A DNA stretch of 64,000 nucleotides from Trichoplax adhaerens (lineage: Eukaryota > Placozoa > Uniplacotomia > Trichoplacea > Trichoplacidae): the NCBI RefSeq assembly GCF_000150275.1, contig NW_002060952.1, forward strand, positions 1,912,260 through 1,976,259, given 5' to 3'. The notes under the pieces are model-generated. The model searched no databases. It saw only the letters and a list, made by a program, of their open reading frames with translations, and was not told the origin of the DNA. The position numbers and the translations under genes are program-made. The stretch's first letter is position 1. Each line of letters starts with the position of its first letter. Below are positions 9,735-24,100 of this stretch, piece by piece.

Positions 9735-12147
9735 ATACGGTATAGGGTCTGTGCATATACACGTGTTTACGTAATGATCGCGTGAAAAATAATTGAGACT
9801 AAGATGCCTGAAACTGATTATTCGCTGGCAGTGTGCTATATTAACTGCATGTATAACTATTTAATATCAAGGAATGTGAGAGCTGCTGCTCTATACGCGT
9901 ATTAAAATTATCGGTGGCTGTAATCAGTTTTAGCATAGCATACTTCTGCCCACAAGTAGCGTAAGATGCAATCTTATTTACAATTACGAACGAATCATGT
10001 GCATTTCACCAATCAATGAATGGCCTGTTAAAGTCGATTATACTGGTGCCACAACTACCTTTGCGGCACAAGAAAACAACAGAGTACTTGTAAAATAAAC
10101 TTTACTTTAATCCACAGAACTACTTCCCTAGCCTATGGTATAGTAAGTGGAATCCTTGCTAATTACTAACTCACTCAAAACAAATACGATATACAACAAC
10201 CACACAACTCAGTCTAAACCTGAGTCACTTTTTATTGATCACAGCCCTTCTTATATACTCTTTCACTGCTTATAAACATATTTACTATGCTATCAACATA
10301 TTTCAATAACAAACATGTCAGTAAGATTGAATTATCAAATATGGACATTCGAGGTAATAAACAATTTCATACGTAAATCTACTTCGACTGTAAGCCCTGT
10401 CAAGCTCCTATATTCTCAATACTTACTTGTACCATATTACTATATCATTATTATATCATAGTAACTTCGGTTACTACTATCAATAAGAATTCCAAAAGTA
10501 GTAGTTCATACTTCTAAAAAGTTCAAAACAAAATGTTATCATAACCTAAACATCCATATCTAAGTTATTTTGATGACTGTGACAACTGGGTATACCCGAG
10601 CGGAAAGGGAACTTTCAGGAATTTCTACAGTATTTACAAAATTAGCCACATAATAAATGTAGCAAAGATATTGCAACTTTAGAGCGCATACATCGAATAA
10701 GCAATGTGCTCTTCTAAGATCATAATGTAAAATTATTATATTCTACAAAAGTATCTCTTCTTTTAAACACATTTACGCATATTGGATAGCAAAAAAGCGT
10801 CGTGTTATAATTATCATCGTTAAAGTATTTATCTCAATGTATCTGTTTATTTCCAAATAAATTTTTAGAGATTAACTTCAATATTGCAATATTTGTTGGC
10901 AGCTCTTGCATAGCTAAATTGAAAAATATGGTATCCAAGTACAGACATGATTAACCCTATCAAAGAGTAATTTATATTCCACAGCAGATTCAAATACTTC
11001 ACCTTTTTCAGAATCCTTATCAGATAATTATAAAACATTGCTTACGTAGCAAAATTTAAATTTTGATTGTTAGAAAATATCCCGATATAGACAGGAATAG
11101 CTCTCTTAAGCAGTTAACACTCCTATAATATAACTCAATACACCGCATTTTGCAAGGTTTTCATATGCAAAACTATCATTTATATTGGGTTAACCCAATT
11201 GCATTCGTCTATAAGATATTCACTAGTGATCACAATGTAGAGAATACAATTTCATTAAAGAAAGAATCATATGAAGCAAGAACTGCTTTTTTTAGCTAGT
11301 CTATATTTCCACTTAGCAGTTTACCGTCTGGTTATTTAAGCTGTATACATAATGATGGAAAGAAAGTTTCCATATTTCTTGAAATACTGTTACTTTCTAT
11401 TTGCATAATTTTAGTTAGTGTTTATATGTCAGTCAGATCACTCAGTTTTTATTATTAATAAAAAGATTGTAATTAAAAATTTACAGATCTGTTTATGTAT
11501 CTGGTTAGGTAGTATGAGAATTGATGGATAAATGGTTTACTTCACAACAGTGTTAAGCACCAAAACGACAACGTTTTGGAAAATTTTACAAAAAATTACA
11601 ATGGTATAATATTTATAACATAAACCTTAGTCTTTTTAAAATGCCATGATAGGAACAGGTAAAAATCAACGAATAGCTACTGAGGTTAACTCTATTCTAA
11701 TGAAGAAAATCCTTCTTATGAAATATCGCATACAGCAATCACTGTTAGCTTGAGTCTTATCTGAATCCTAATCATCTTATGTAGTGTATGCCTATTTAAG
11801 CTCTCTCCATTTTTATAATGTTATAATTGAGGGGAGATCGAGCCACAGTATAATAACCACTTATTATGATTAGTCTAATAAACAGCTAATATCACAGTTT
11901 CAATCAAAAATATCTTTGGCATCCAGTATTTTTGCATAGCTGCATTGGAATTGTAAAATGATAATATCACGATTGCTATTTTTCTGGTCTGTTAGTACAG
12001 AAATTTTAAAAGTCGGAAATCTTTCGAAGATAGTATTTCCACTAGAGCTGTTACACACAACAATCTTGGTGATCCTTAAAAGAACTATGATACTACGACA
12101 ATGTTAACGTAATAAAAATAGTTGAGGACAAAGTTAATATCAAACAG

Positions 12148-15100
12148 TTAAAAATTTTCTTTGCGAAATTCAAAGCCGTATTTCTGACAGTAAGATTTTA
12201 GTAGACTGCCTAGCTGATGTGAACCGCAGAAAAATACTGATACTTTTCCATGGTTGGATTGGCTTAAACTATCAAATACCTAGTATAACAGATAAAAATA
12301 TCATATTAGTAACAAAGTCTGCATCCTTAATGTTATTTATTGTTAAAGTTGTGAAAGTTACCTGATTCCAATCAGGCCTACCAGCTTCTGTTTTCGTTCT
12401 TAAGCCAGTAATTAAATCTTTCTCACTTTTCTTATGAATTAAATCGAGGGCCATCTGTAAACCAATGGCCTTCATGTCAGTTTTTCTCAATGCTGAGGTC
12501 ATGTACATATGCATATCTAAGAGATGATTTAAATTTCCATCTTCTGTTTGTTCAATTTCAAGTTGGCTTAATAAGCTAATAAACCATTCAAATGCCTTTT
12601 GATCTCGATTGATCCAAAAAAAATCGACCTAAATTATAAAATTTTGCATGGAATATTAAATTCACATGCTGGAGTTGCAACTAAGATTTCATATTTCTAT
12701 GCACATAGATTGCATCTGATGCATTTACATTTTACAACACCTTTATGATATAGAAAATGAAGATACAAATGATATTCCATGTTGCTTTATGTAAATCTAT
12801 GATATAGAAGTGGCACCTTTTTTAGGTTCATAACTGATGATGGCAGTTTATCAGTCCAAGTATAATTGCACTGAGGGCAAACTTGTCTTGCTGCACTTCG
12901 ATATCGGAATATGATACTCTGTAAAATAGACGCAAATGGAGTAACTCCTATTCCAGCACCGATTAAAACTGCGTGATCCGCTTGAAAGATATGTGTACTC
13001 GGTGTACCATAAGGACCATCAATAAATACCTATATAAAATATAATAATTACGCTTAAGAGATTCTCACTTATGTACAATAAGACACATTTCTATTTGGAT
13101 CTGCTATTTATTCCGAAGGCCCATTCTTTAGTGATATATTTATGAATTCGAAATTAAATTACGGTTCTTACTTCAACTTTTGTCCCAACAACGCTTTTCC
13201 TTGCAGATCGACGTCGCTGGAAATCACGAATCTCGTAGTCTTCTGGTATGGCAATACTCACTTGCCTCTTTCTCATTTCTCCAGAATTAGGACAGACTGG
13301 TTTTAGGATCCCGTTATTAGTGCCATTCCCAGCAGCGAGCTGTTGGCCTGAATTAGTAGCACTACCAACTCCGCCATCATTTTGCAACGGAACTGCCACA
13401 ATAAGATCATCTTGAATAGCTGACATCCTTTGCAACGAGTTAGGTACTCGTTTTGCTGCTATTGCAGGATCTCCAGAAAATTTAACTGAAGACTGACTAG
13501 CTGTAGAAAACTTCCTGTCTAAGCTGTTGGCACGGTTAACATTAATTGATGACATCGACCTCACTGATCCTCTATTTTGATCTAAGGAATTCAATTCAAT
13601 ACCGAATGAAGTAGCTACAGGCGATGGACCGGGTGATTGAGCAGGAGATGGTTGTGTAGAAATAACCGGAGTATAAATCTTTGAAGGCAGTTGAGAATAT
13701 CGAATTGGTGCCACTGGTGATGGAGCATCAGAATGAACCGGTGATGGAGCTGCAGAATTAACAGCCGAATGGGCAGGAGAAGGCATTGGCGAAAAAACTT
13801 GCATCTCTTTCTCTACTGCTGCCTCGATAGGGCCTAATATATCTTCGCGAGCTAAATCGCTGACTGCTTCACTTCGAGTTCTCCTGACTTTGAGATGTTT
13901 TTTATTTGCCTTTTGATCACTGATATCCACACTGCTACTTCTTGTTCGATCTTGCCGATGCGTAGGCGATAATGGTGTTGTTTCTAGGGCCTCATTTTGA
14001 TTTTCATCATCGGCGGTGAATGCGGCGTTATCAATGCCATAACTAGCAATTTCTACTGCTTCTGATTTCATATTTTTAAATCCGTTTCTGTCGGAAAATT
14101 TTGGCGTTCCTATTGTACTTTCGTTAAATGATGAATTACGACTATTGCCAGTATTCGTTTCTGTCATATCAAAACTTCTTAAAGACGAATTTGTACTCAT
14201 GAATGAATTCATCGCCCGGCTTCCTTTGGAGAATTTGCTTTCTCTCTACAAATAATGAGTAAAACCCATGATATTATTAAAATATTCCAGCACTATTTGT
14301 TTCTCTATCAATAAAGTACCGTAATAGAATATAACGAATAGATATGATATCATATAATGATAGCTATTTACCTTCGGAATTTTAGGCGACAATAAAGGTG
14401 GAACATCACTACCAGCTTCGACGTGCTTTCGTTCAAAATATTCATACAGCCTTGTTGTCCAGGTGCCAACTGATCTAACATGGAACCATAATGTATGCTT
14501 TTGCTCTGGTGCACTACTAATTGTAAAAGGATGCCATTCAGCGTATTTAGCAATCGCAGGAATTTGCAGGAAGGCATAGTCTCCAGGCTGAAAGTGAAAG
14601 TTACTCGGCCTATTGATAACTAAATGTGTTACCTAGATAAAAATATACATGCACAAGTATTTATTTATTATATTAAAATAGCATAAAATGATTTAACCGT
14701 AATCCAAAACAATTTTAATTAAAGTTGAAGCTATCAAATAATACATTCCTATATGTAACGATAGAAAAATCAATGTTATACTTTTAGGTAATTCAATCTA
14801 CATATATTTTAATCCTTATATTAAGGATCAATTACCTTGGAAGGTAGCATATTGGCTGCAATAATATATGTTCTACCATATCTCGCTAATTTAACGAATT
14901 TGGAACGATAAATTCTCTCTAAAACATAGATGGATCCAGGTACAATAAACCAATGCCAAAAATTAGGACAATGTATTATCAGTAAAGCAAACCAAGGTAC
15001 AAATAATAAATGCGTCCAATAAAAAACCTATATGCGATCAGAAATTAATTAATCATACTGTCTAAAACACAACAATGTTGAAATATGATTATTGGCTATA

Positions 15101-18100
15101 CGCTCCTCACCTGAAAATAACCTTTCCGCCTGACGAATGGCATAGAGCATATAATCATAACTAACAAGATAATAACTAAGGGATAGCCAGTTATGTAAGC
15201 AGTTCCACCAACCCAACCAATTTTGTACTTGGTTGTAAATAAGACATCAACAGCACTGCGATTGTTTGGAGGATCTGGTAAAACTGATGATAGGAAAATA
15301 AAATACAAAATCGTCAAGTTATTACTGATTTAATTAAAATTTGAATCATTTTCAAACACTTTAACATGCAATAATATCTTAGGAGGTTCAAAATTTTGGG
15401 CCATATAACTACGAATAATGTGTTAACAACACTGCCTATTGCAGTACTTAACCGATGTAATCATAATTATAAAGTCTATCATCAGTTCTATTGAATTGTA
15501 TCGATATCAGAATTTCGATTATAATTTATCCATTAAGTTCATACTAACCAACATTAAAGACATGAGCAACAGTATGTACCAAGGCAAAGAATCCGATAAC
15601 AATTCCAGTCATTTTATGAAAATCAATATGTTGATCAATTGGCAAATAAGAGCCTAAAGTCGTTGATCTAATAATAGTTAAAGTTTTCCTTAACATCAAA
15701 ACCATAATAAATGTGCAATTAAAGTTTAAGCATAAGCCACAACCACGCGCTATCTTGATCCAAATATTTTTCTCTCGCTGCTGGTAAACAGCAAATCCAA
15801 ATAAACCAAAATTAGTCAACCAATAAACAATCATAAATAATGTGATACTCAAGTTGTTACGAATATAACGCAAGGTTAAATAATACGGGTAAATTTGTTT
15901 TAAAGAATTTTTCTTTTTTTTCGGTGGTGGTTTAAGCCAATTGGCAGCACTAATAGTGGATAAAGTTAATTTATAAGACATTTTTTCTATTTACAAGTAA
16001 ATTAAACTCAATAACATATGAATACATGTACATCATGCTACATTATTCGATCCCATATTATGTATTATACGAATATATTAAAAACTGACGATAACATTAG
16101 TTCTCATTTTTAACACCCAGCATAACTGTATTGATCTGATTAAAGTATCCTAACTATCCTTTAAATTGTTCGCAAATAGTAAAGAAATGATAGAGTAGAT
16201 TCACACAAATACATCAGAAAAATTATCCTCGGAAATACGGTAGTTGCTTTTTATCTTCCCTTAAAGTAACTACAGCGAATGTACGCATACGTTGTAATAG
16301 GGACACTGTAAGATCTCTACATTATATATCATTTTGGCTACCGAAATTTAAAGGATAATAAATAACTTTCATACGTGTATGGAATTAAATCTACAATATA
16401 ACCTAATGACGTACCTAATCGTTAAATTTTCGATGACACCAGGGTGTTTCTGTAATTCTCCTTCTAATTCTTCGTAGGTTATGGTGCCACTACCGTCAGC
16501 ATCAGCGCTCTCGAACAACGCCTGCGTTAATGCATTCAAGTTCGATTCACTAAATTCTAGAGAACTTTCACTTATGCAGGACTGAAGAACTGTCTTTAAC
16601 TCAAAAGGATCAATAAATCCATTACCTAATCGAGAATATTTTTAAAATAACTTCAAAATGAATTCTATAACTTTTCGAAATGTTATTCCTACTAATTGCT
16701 CTTTAAATCATAACCTTATGCCCAAGCTTACTCTTTAGATAAACGGGAGCTACAGTTTAAGTATTGATAAGAAATAAGCGGAAATATTTTAAGCGTTAAT
16801 CTCTGTACGTACCGTCAACATCATAAACTTTGAACAAAAATCTTAGTTTCTCCGAATTATCGCCACTTGTTAATTTATTTAATCCGCCCATTAACTCATT
16901 CAGACTGATAGTACCACTACCATCTTCATCAAACAGCTGAAAGAAGCGTTCTGCGAAGAAAGACTAAAGGTACCAAAAAATGAATATAAAACAGTGTTGG
17001 ACTAAGTATTTCTCACTTTCTAAACTGGAGTAAGGCAATGATTCAGTTTAAATTTGAATCTATTTTATGGTGACGAATCTAGTGAAGAATTATGATATTT
17101 AATGTAAGATATATGTTTTGCTGCTTTACTTTACCTTATCTGATCAAAACTGTTTAGTAATTGACAGTCTAGCTAAAATAGGAAATTATCGTACCTCCTT
17201 AACATTCAAGGCATTTTTAAATTCTACTATATTGATTTGCCGATCTTCACCAGCTACGGCAGCAAATTGCTGTTCAAACCAACTAAGCCATTTTGCATCT
17301 CTATCCAGACTATAATAATTAGTTTACAAGAATCAATAAATTACCCCATCTGATATTTATAACTACCTGACTTGATAACGCATAAATTATTACATCTTTT
17401 AAGATATACGCATAAAACATGAGTTAGCAATAACTACGAGAAAAAGATGTTGTAATAGTAAAGACGTCAGTAAATGGTTTACCATGTTAACTTTTCCAAG
17501 CTTCCAATTAATTTCTGGAAAGCTACGCGGCCACTGTTATCACCATCTAGCAGGTAGAAAAATCGCTCAAGGAACTGTAATGAACATTATAAAATTAGTT
17601 AAGTATCTAATTTTCGATTTTAACCATATTGTAAAATCGAATGTGAGTAATTAAGTATCACAATGACAAAGTCAATAATCTCTAGTTTTTAAGAACGAGA
17701 AATTTATTTCGAAAATAGTTTTAACCTTACCCCTCTGCTAGTAATCGCTTTTTTGAACTGGCTGTGATCAATATTTTCGTCATCATCACAGACTGCTGTG
17801 AAGGAATTCTTAAACCATTCTAATTTCTTCTTTCGACTATAAATTTACATGGAAATAAAATGGAATACGGGTTAAATTTAATGATTAATGGTATCAATGG
17901 TAATGAGATTTTTCAGCGTAAGCAATAACAAAACCAAAGGAAGAAATGATTGATCTAACTAAATTAATTTGTCTCATTAGCAAACTCAGTATGGTAAAAC
18001 TTGACGTTCGCTTTATAACGAACACCTTAAATCTAAATGTTATTATTACCGGTGTAAAAAGTAAAAATGGATCAGAGGCGACTATTACTAGTCTATTAGT

Positions 18101-21100
18101 ACCGGCACCGAATTAAAAGGTTCAGACTCCTTGTCAATATTAAAATTTTCTCTACAATTATAGGTAAATATTCTGTTTAATTACAATATTAACAGGATGC
18201 TGTAGATCAGTATGTACAGTAAATAACCGAAATTTTATTAAAATATGAAGGAAAAATGGCGTTAGTAGTCAAAATAATTTTGTTCATGTCGAAATGACGG
18301 CAAATATGATAATTGAATTGATAGAGGATGTGAGTACCATTGAAATTTGTACACATTAACATAATAAGTGATTGTAGTGCTGTCGAGAGAACTGCGTGTA
18401 TAGATAGATATACTTATAGGACGTGGCAGGATATTAGATTGCGACAAGAAATAATATTTAATAACATACAGTACTATTAACTAGTCACTGCTTAAATGCT
18501 AGCAAATAGTGGTATTGTATTAAATCCGAAAAGCATTTCCCGTATTGTCAAAAACCATTTGAGGAAACTTTTAACATAATATTAATGCATTTAATTTTCA
18601 TTTAAAATTGACTGTTAGCTATAAAGTAAGCAAGTATTTCATTCATGAAATTTCTAGATATCATAAGATTTTTCACTAGTATTGGAGTCAAGGCCTCAAA
18701 AATACCAGATTGAATGTACACTATTATCAGCGATATGCTATCAAAGATTAATTATTTTTAATGCTGCTTAATATTATGCTGTACTAAGATTACGCATAGC
18801 AAATATTGCTATAATTCTTTAAAAGTAGTTAATGAATGGATATCCGAATTATTTATGAAAGTGCATAATAAATTTAAGTACCGAGCCAGCTCTTTACGTA
18901 TCATCGATAGCAGCAGCATATCCAATTTACTACACTCAATATTACGTACTGGTAATTAGTAAAAATCTTTTTTTAACGTATAACATTATTCAATGGATGC
19001 AATAGCAACAAGCCGATTACACTTAACGTAGAATATAACCTTATCAGAAAATATTAAATTTAAAATTATTCATGACTCAACTTAAGCCTATTTTCTAGCA
19101 GCTTTGGGTAGAACGAGTGTTTATGTTACTTCTAAAATTCGAACCCCGGCTATTATGTGTAATAACCATGTATAAAATCTCTCTTAATATGACTAAGATT
19201 ACACTTAAAACATTGGCATAGCCGGTTAATGCTGGAAATTCTTATGTTTTACTCTTAATTTGAACTTTAGCCAGATGATTTATATTCGTCTATAGTAATA
19301 ATTAAAGACTATTACTTGGTCATTACAATAACTCAACTTATCCCTGTTTTCTAACAGCTTTACGTAGAATAATGTGGAACGTTATGTTTATGATCCGATA
19401 AATATACATCGTAATTATTTTAAAGGAACGATTTTTCAGCTAAAAAACGGATAGAGTTGAGATCTGATAACAGTTTTTCCGGTAGATTTTAATTGTGGTA
19501 TTAATATAAATCGATGCCATAAAGGAAGAATTTGGCGTCATTAGGCTATTTCTTCATCAATTCGTAAAATGAGATCGTAGATCTAATTATTTCTAATTTT
19601 CTGTAGTCACTCAATTTTAACAACTTCAGTCATAAACAAATAATTTGAGAACAATAAAAACTGTTATTGTATTTTCTTCTTAATTTATATTTATGCCTTC
19701 ATTAAAACAAAATCTTTGAAGATTTATTAGATACTCTACCGACAAGTGCGACAAGCAATTTCTAACTGCATTACTAGGTAGTTCTATTTACAGTATACCA
19801 TTCAGCTATGCCCCTCTAGCTATTTATTCCGATATAATATCATCATTAACTCTATCCAATTAGGTAAACAACAACTATTCATTTAAATTCATAGAATATT
19901 CATCCTCAAAGTCATAGAATTCCCATTCTCATCATGTATAATTGACTTTTTACCACTATCTTGTGTAAAATAATAGCACAACACAAAGAAGTTCAAGGGA
20001 TAAAATAGGTGAAGAATTGAAATATTGCTGATAGCAAAGTAGCATCTTTCATTCTAAAGAGGGAAAGATAATAAAGAAATATATTCGCACCTTTTCGCCT
20101 AAAGTAGCCGCATTATTTTATAAATAAGCTTCCGAAACAATATTAAGAAATATTGAAGTACAACTACCGATCATGACTAAGAATTAAATACACCTTCATA
20201 AACTCCTCAGTCGTAGCGATAATGGCTGAGATCTAACTTTTATCGGTGCATACCAATGTCAAGTAGCATTCAATTTATCCGTAACAGACGATAATTCACG
20301 TATTTCTAAGCAAACCTAATATCTATTAAAGTTAATAGATATTCCAATAAACTGATATAACAAAGGTTGCTTTATGACTGCAAGAGATATTTTTAACTGG
20401 ATTCATCAAATTGATATTAAGTTAACCTAAATCTTAATGTGACTTTAACAAAGATCTTTTTATATAGCTAGAATAGATGCCATGATCGATTTTGATGAAG
20501 AGCGACGTGATCTTTTGCAAGAACTAATAAGTATTATCATTGGATGTAGTATAATACTTATGTAATTATACTTAACGAGGTTAAGCTAATGCAGGTTGCT
20601 CAAGATCAAATGAAGATATTTATAAACTAGAAGAAATCTATCATATCGTTTTATAACACAGGATCCTTAAATCATATAATAAAATATTCGTACAAAATTG
20701 ACAAAGAAACGTGTAACTTGTCATTCTTTAAATAAACTTTATCAAAAGTGCTGATTTATCCAAGCTGTTATCCGCTACACTATAGAAAGCATAACTCAAT
20801 GTACTTTATTCAATTTTATCACGGACCTACTAATCCGTAGACTATTTCCGATCATTCTGTGTCTTGTAGCAAAGGTAATAACTATCTAATCAGTTTTGAT
20901 CATGAATACAGTATCGCTATGATTAAAATAAATTTTATCGCTATTGTATTTCTGAATAAGCCACTAACTTAGACTTCATAATATCTATTTTTCAAGAATT
21001 ACATGATTTGGTTTGATAGTTTAGACACGATCTAAACTGCTACGTCATCCAACTTTTTACATCTTATCCTTTAAAGAATGTGATGCGTTGAATTCAAAAT

Positions 21101-24100
21101 GTTTAAAATATATTCAATTCTTCTGTGTAGTACTTGCATAGTAATATCAATATACGGTAGTAGGATTTATAAATTGATATTTCTGTAATGAACAGGCTCA
21201 TATTATAAATTATACTATTAACCAACTATCAAATAAAAGTAAATGTAATAGCTACGAAATTTTGTTTCATAATAGACAATCATTTATCTTTCAGGGTTAA
21301 TTACTAAATATCGAAAGAGATTGCATATGTAAAATGATAGGACGATAAAGGCCATTCAAAAAGTTTAAAATAAATTTAGAGTTCTTGTTTTTTTTTTGAC
21401 ACGCTGTTCAAATAACCTCTAGTAATATAACAAAGTAGCCATAAAGATAAATGGAATATTTTCAAAAAACTATTATATTAAAATGAAATCAGGTCACATA
21501 TTAATCACAATGGCTTCAGGTGGTAAATTTGCTAGAGAAAAAATATATTTAGGTATAATTTCAGCTTTACTTTGATAAAACATTGATTTTAAGACCTAAC
21601 ATGGTAATCAATGTTATCGGATTTTGGATCATTGTTATTTCCTATTTCCAATAACTATCCTTAAATTAGCTTTTGATGTAGATAATCAAAATTTTTACCA
21701 TTACCTTGAACTACAGAAGAATAAGGGATTGTTGTGTAAGGGCAGTCAACTTTGAAAATAGGTTAGATATTTAAGACATTGCCCCACAATAGTAGTAATG
21801 AATTGTAAATGGGAGAAAAAAATAATCATTCCAAATAAAAATTACTTTAGGTATTATATCACTATGATGACGACACAGCCTCAAGTAAGAAAGAAGGCAC
21901 CCACGTAGACAGATGGCAGCATTACTATTACAATGTAAAATGGTTCATTAAGATTTGGATTAAGTAGAGAGGCAAAAACACCCCTGCATGCCTATTACTT
22001 TCCTTTTTACTAGTATAACGGATTTACTATTAAATCTGAAAATTATCTCCTATCACTTCTACTAAACATCTCTTATGATTAGAAAAATCTGCTACTAGGC
22101 TTAATCATCGATTGCTCTCATAACATAATGTAGGGATAAGAATGATTCAGATCCTTAGTTAAGCCAGATGTAATAGTAACAGAAGAAAAAAAAGAACTGC
22201 CTCATAGCGGAGTAATACAAAAAAGGTTTACTAGAACTGAATATCTTCAGCACAGAGTCAACTGGCAGCTCTAATAGTACCGTAGCTTTTTAAATAAAAT
22301 ACCCAGCGATTATGTTAATCTGTAATACCTAGGTTCAATCTATTCTCAAATTGAACTAGGGATGTAAGCTGAAATGATTTTTGTGACAAACTGAAATCTT
22401 GTCATCTCTACTATTTACGACACTTTCTACATTAATTAATTAAGAAATGACGTATTTATTATTATTGTTTAAAGAGATGTTGACAACAACATTATTAGAT
22501 CTATCTGGAAATTAATTTAATTACTGTATTCTACTTCCATTAGAAATTATTCTAGTGATTTAATTCATTATGATGTTTTATAATAAAAAAATAACGATGA
22601 CCTATTTGTAACGCGCGTCAACAGGGTAGTTTTATGTCAGCATTCGAGATCTTTCCGAAGCTATTAGCCCACCTACATATTCAAATTATTAGTTACGTAA
22701 CAAATGCCGCGAAAATGTACGTAATGTAAAATGAATCATTAACTTGGTATGAAAAAAGATTGTGTTAGCTATTCAAGATATCTTATAGCTATAACATAGC
22801 ACTAATTCGATATAAACTCCAAATGAATAGCTCCCAGTTTAAATTGTAGTGTCGAGTATGAAACTTTGAGTAATGATGGATATTACATTCGAATTTAATA
22901 TCAAAAATGCTAATCCAATCTAAATAGACTGCCATCATAATCATTAAAGCACTTTATAATGATCAATAAAAGTAAATATCAAGCAATTAGTGTGACAATT
23001 AGATACATATCAAATAGATCGGTGAAACAACAGATGACTTATTAATTTCTATTTTTTGCCTCATTTTCACCACAATTTAAATGATGCCCTAAACGACATT
23101 TAATCAATTGAATTTTCTCTATTTATGTATAAAATGATCTAACCTTAGCTCCTACTAGAGAATACTCCGATTATCTTTGTAATCGCGTTACAAACGATAT
23201 TAAGTTTAAGAAACTTACTCTGTCAACTTTGCAATTCCTCCAATGACCTCTTGTAAAGTAACGGTCTTGTTACCATCTGATGCAAACATTCGAAATAATT
23301 GATGAGAAAACCCCTAAAAGTAACATATAATGTGTTACACATCATCTACGAATTCTTTAACTGAGTAATCTAAATTATATTGTTAAACGTACTTTTGATA
23401 TTTATTTGCATTTAGTCAATAACGTAAAGTAATACATCATAATTAAAAATGAACATTGCGAATGTATTCTATCGATAGAGAATCGTACAATGTCAGAACT
23501 ATCCTATCACGAAAGTAAAATATACACCAAAAGTACAGATATTATAGGCTTAACAATATTTTTTAATATTCGGAATAGTATGCTTGCCACATTTAGCCAT
23601 TATGGGCCAGTAAGGGGATGATATTATAAGGTGAAAAATACTTTATTTTACGAACGTAACCTGAGATAATAAAAAGTATAATCAAGTTCATCCTTGGATG
23701 AGGTAATGTTCAGTGCTGCTATAGATTTAAACTTTTTCTCAAGCAATACCTTTCCTTTATCGTATCTCGATAGTACAATAAAGGTTATATAGTACAACTG
23801 TAATATTAAAATGTAGTACATTTATTACCTATCATATAGTATAGAGGTACAAAGCAATATTAGATTATCTCAATTTCCATTAATATCGTTTAGTATTGCA
23901 ATAGTTACTGTATCTGAAATTTGATCAAAAAAATAAGTTTGGTTTAGATTTGTGGCATTAATGTCCAAAAAGTCTTAATTTAGATCATTAGCAGCGAGTA
24001 ATAAACTACATAAATGCCAAGTACATAGGAATATGATTAATTCATCATTTTGTTATTTGCCTTTTAATACGCGTATTAGAATTAAAAATCAACCGTCACG

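Larger units (their letters stand above)
8368..12147. other. Intergenic, no gene recognised
   Basis: AT-rich sequence between the reductase and the 3' end of the NOX5 gene. A 65-codon open frame at 8559-8756 (+) has no family features. The region holds a diverged 120-bp tandem duplication (9441-9683) followed by a short AT microsatellite. Nothing else is supported. Confidence 0.5.
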
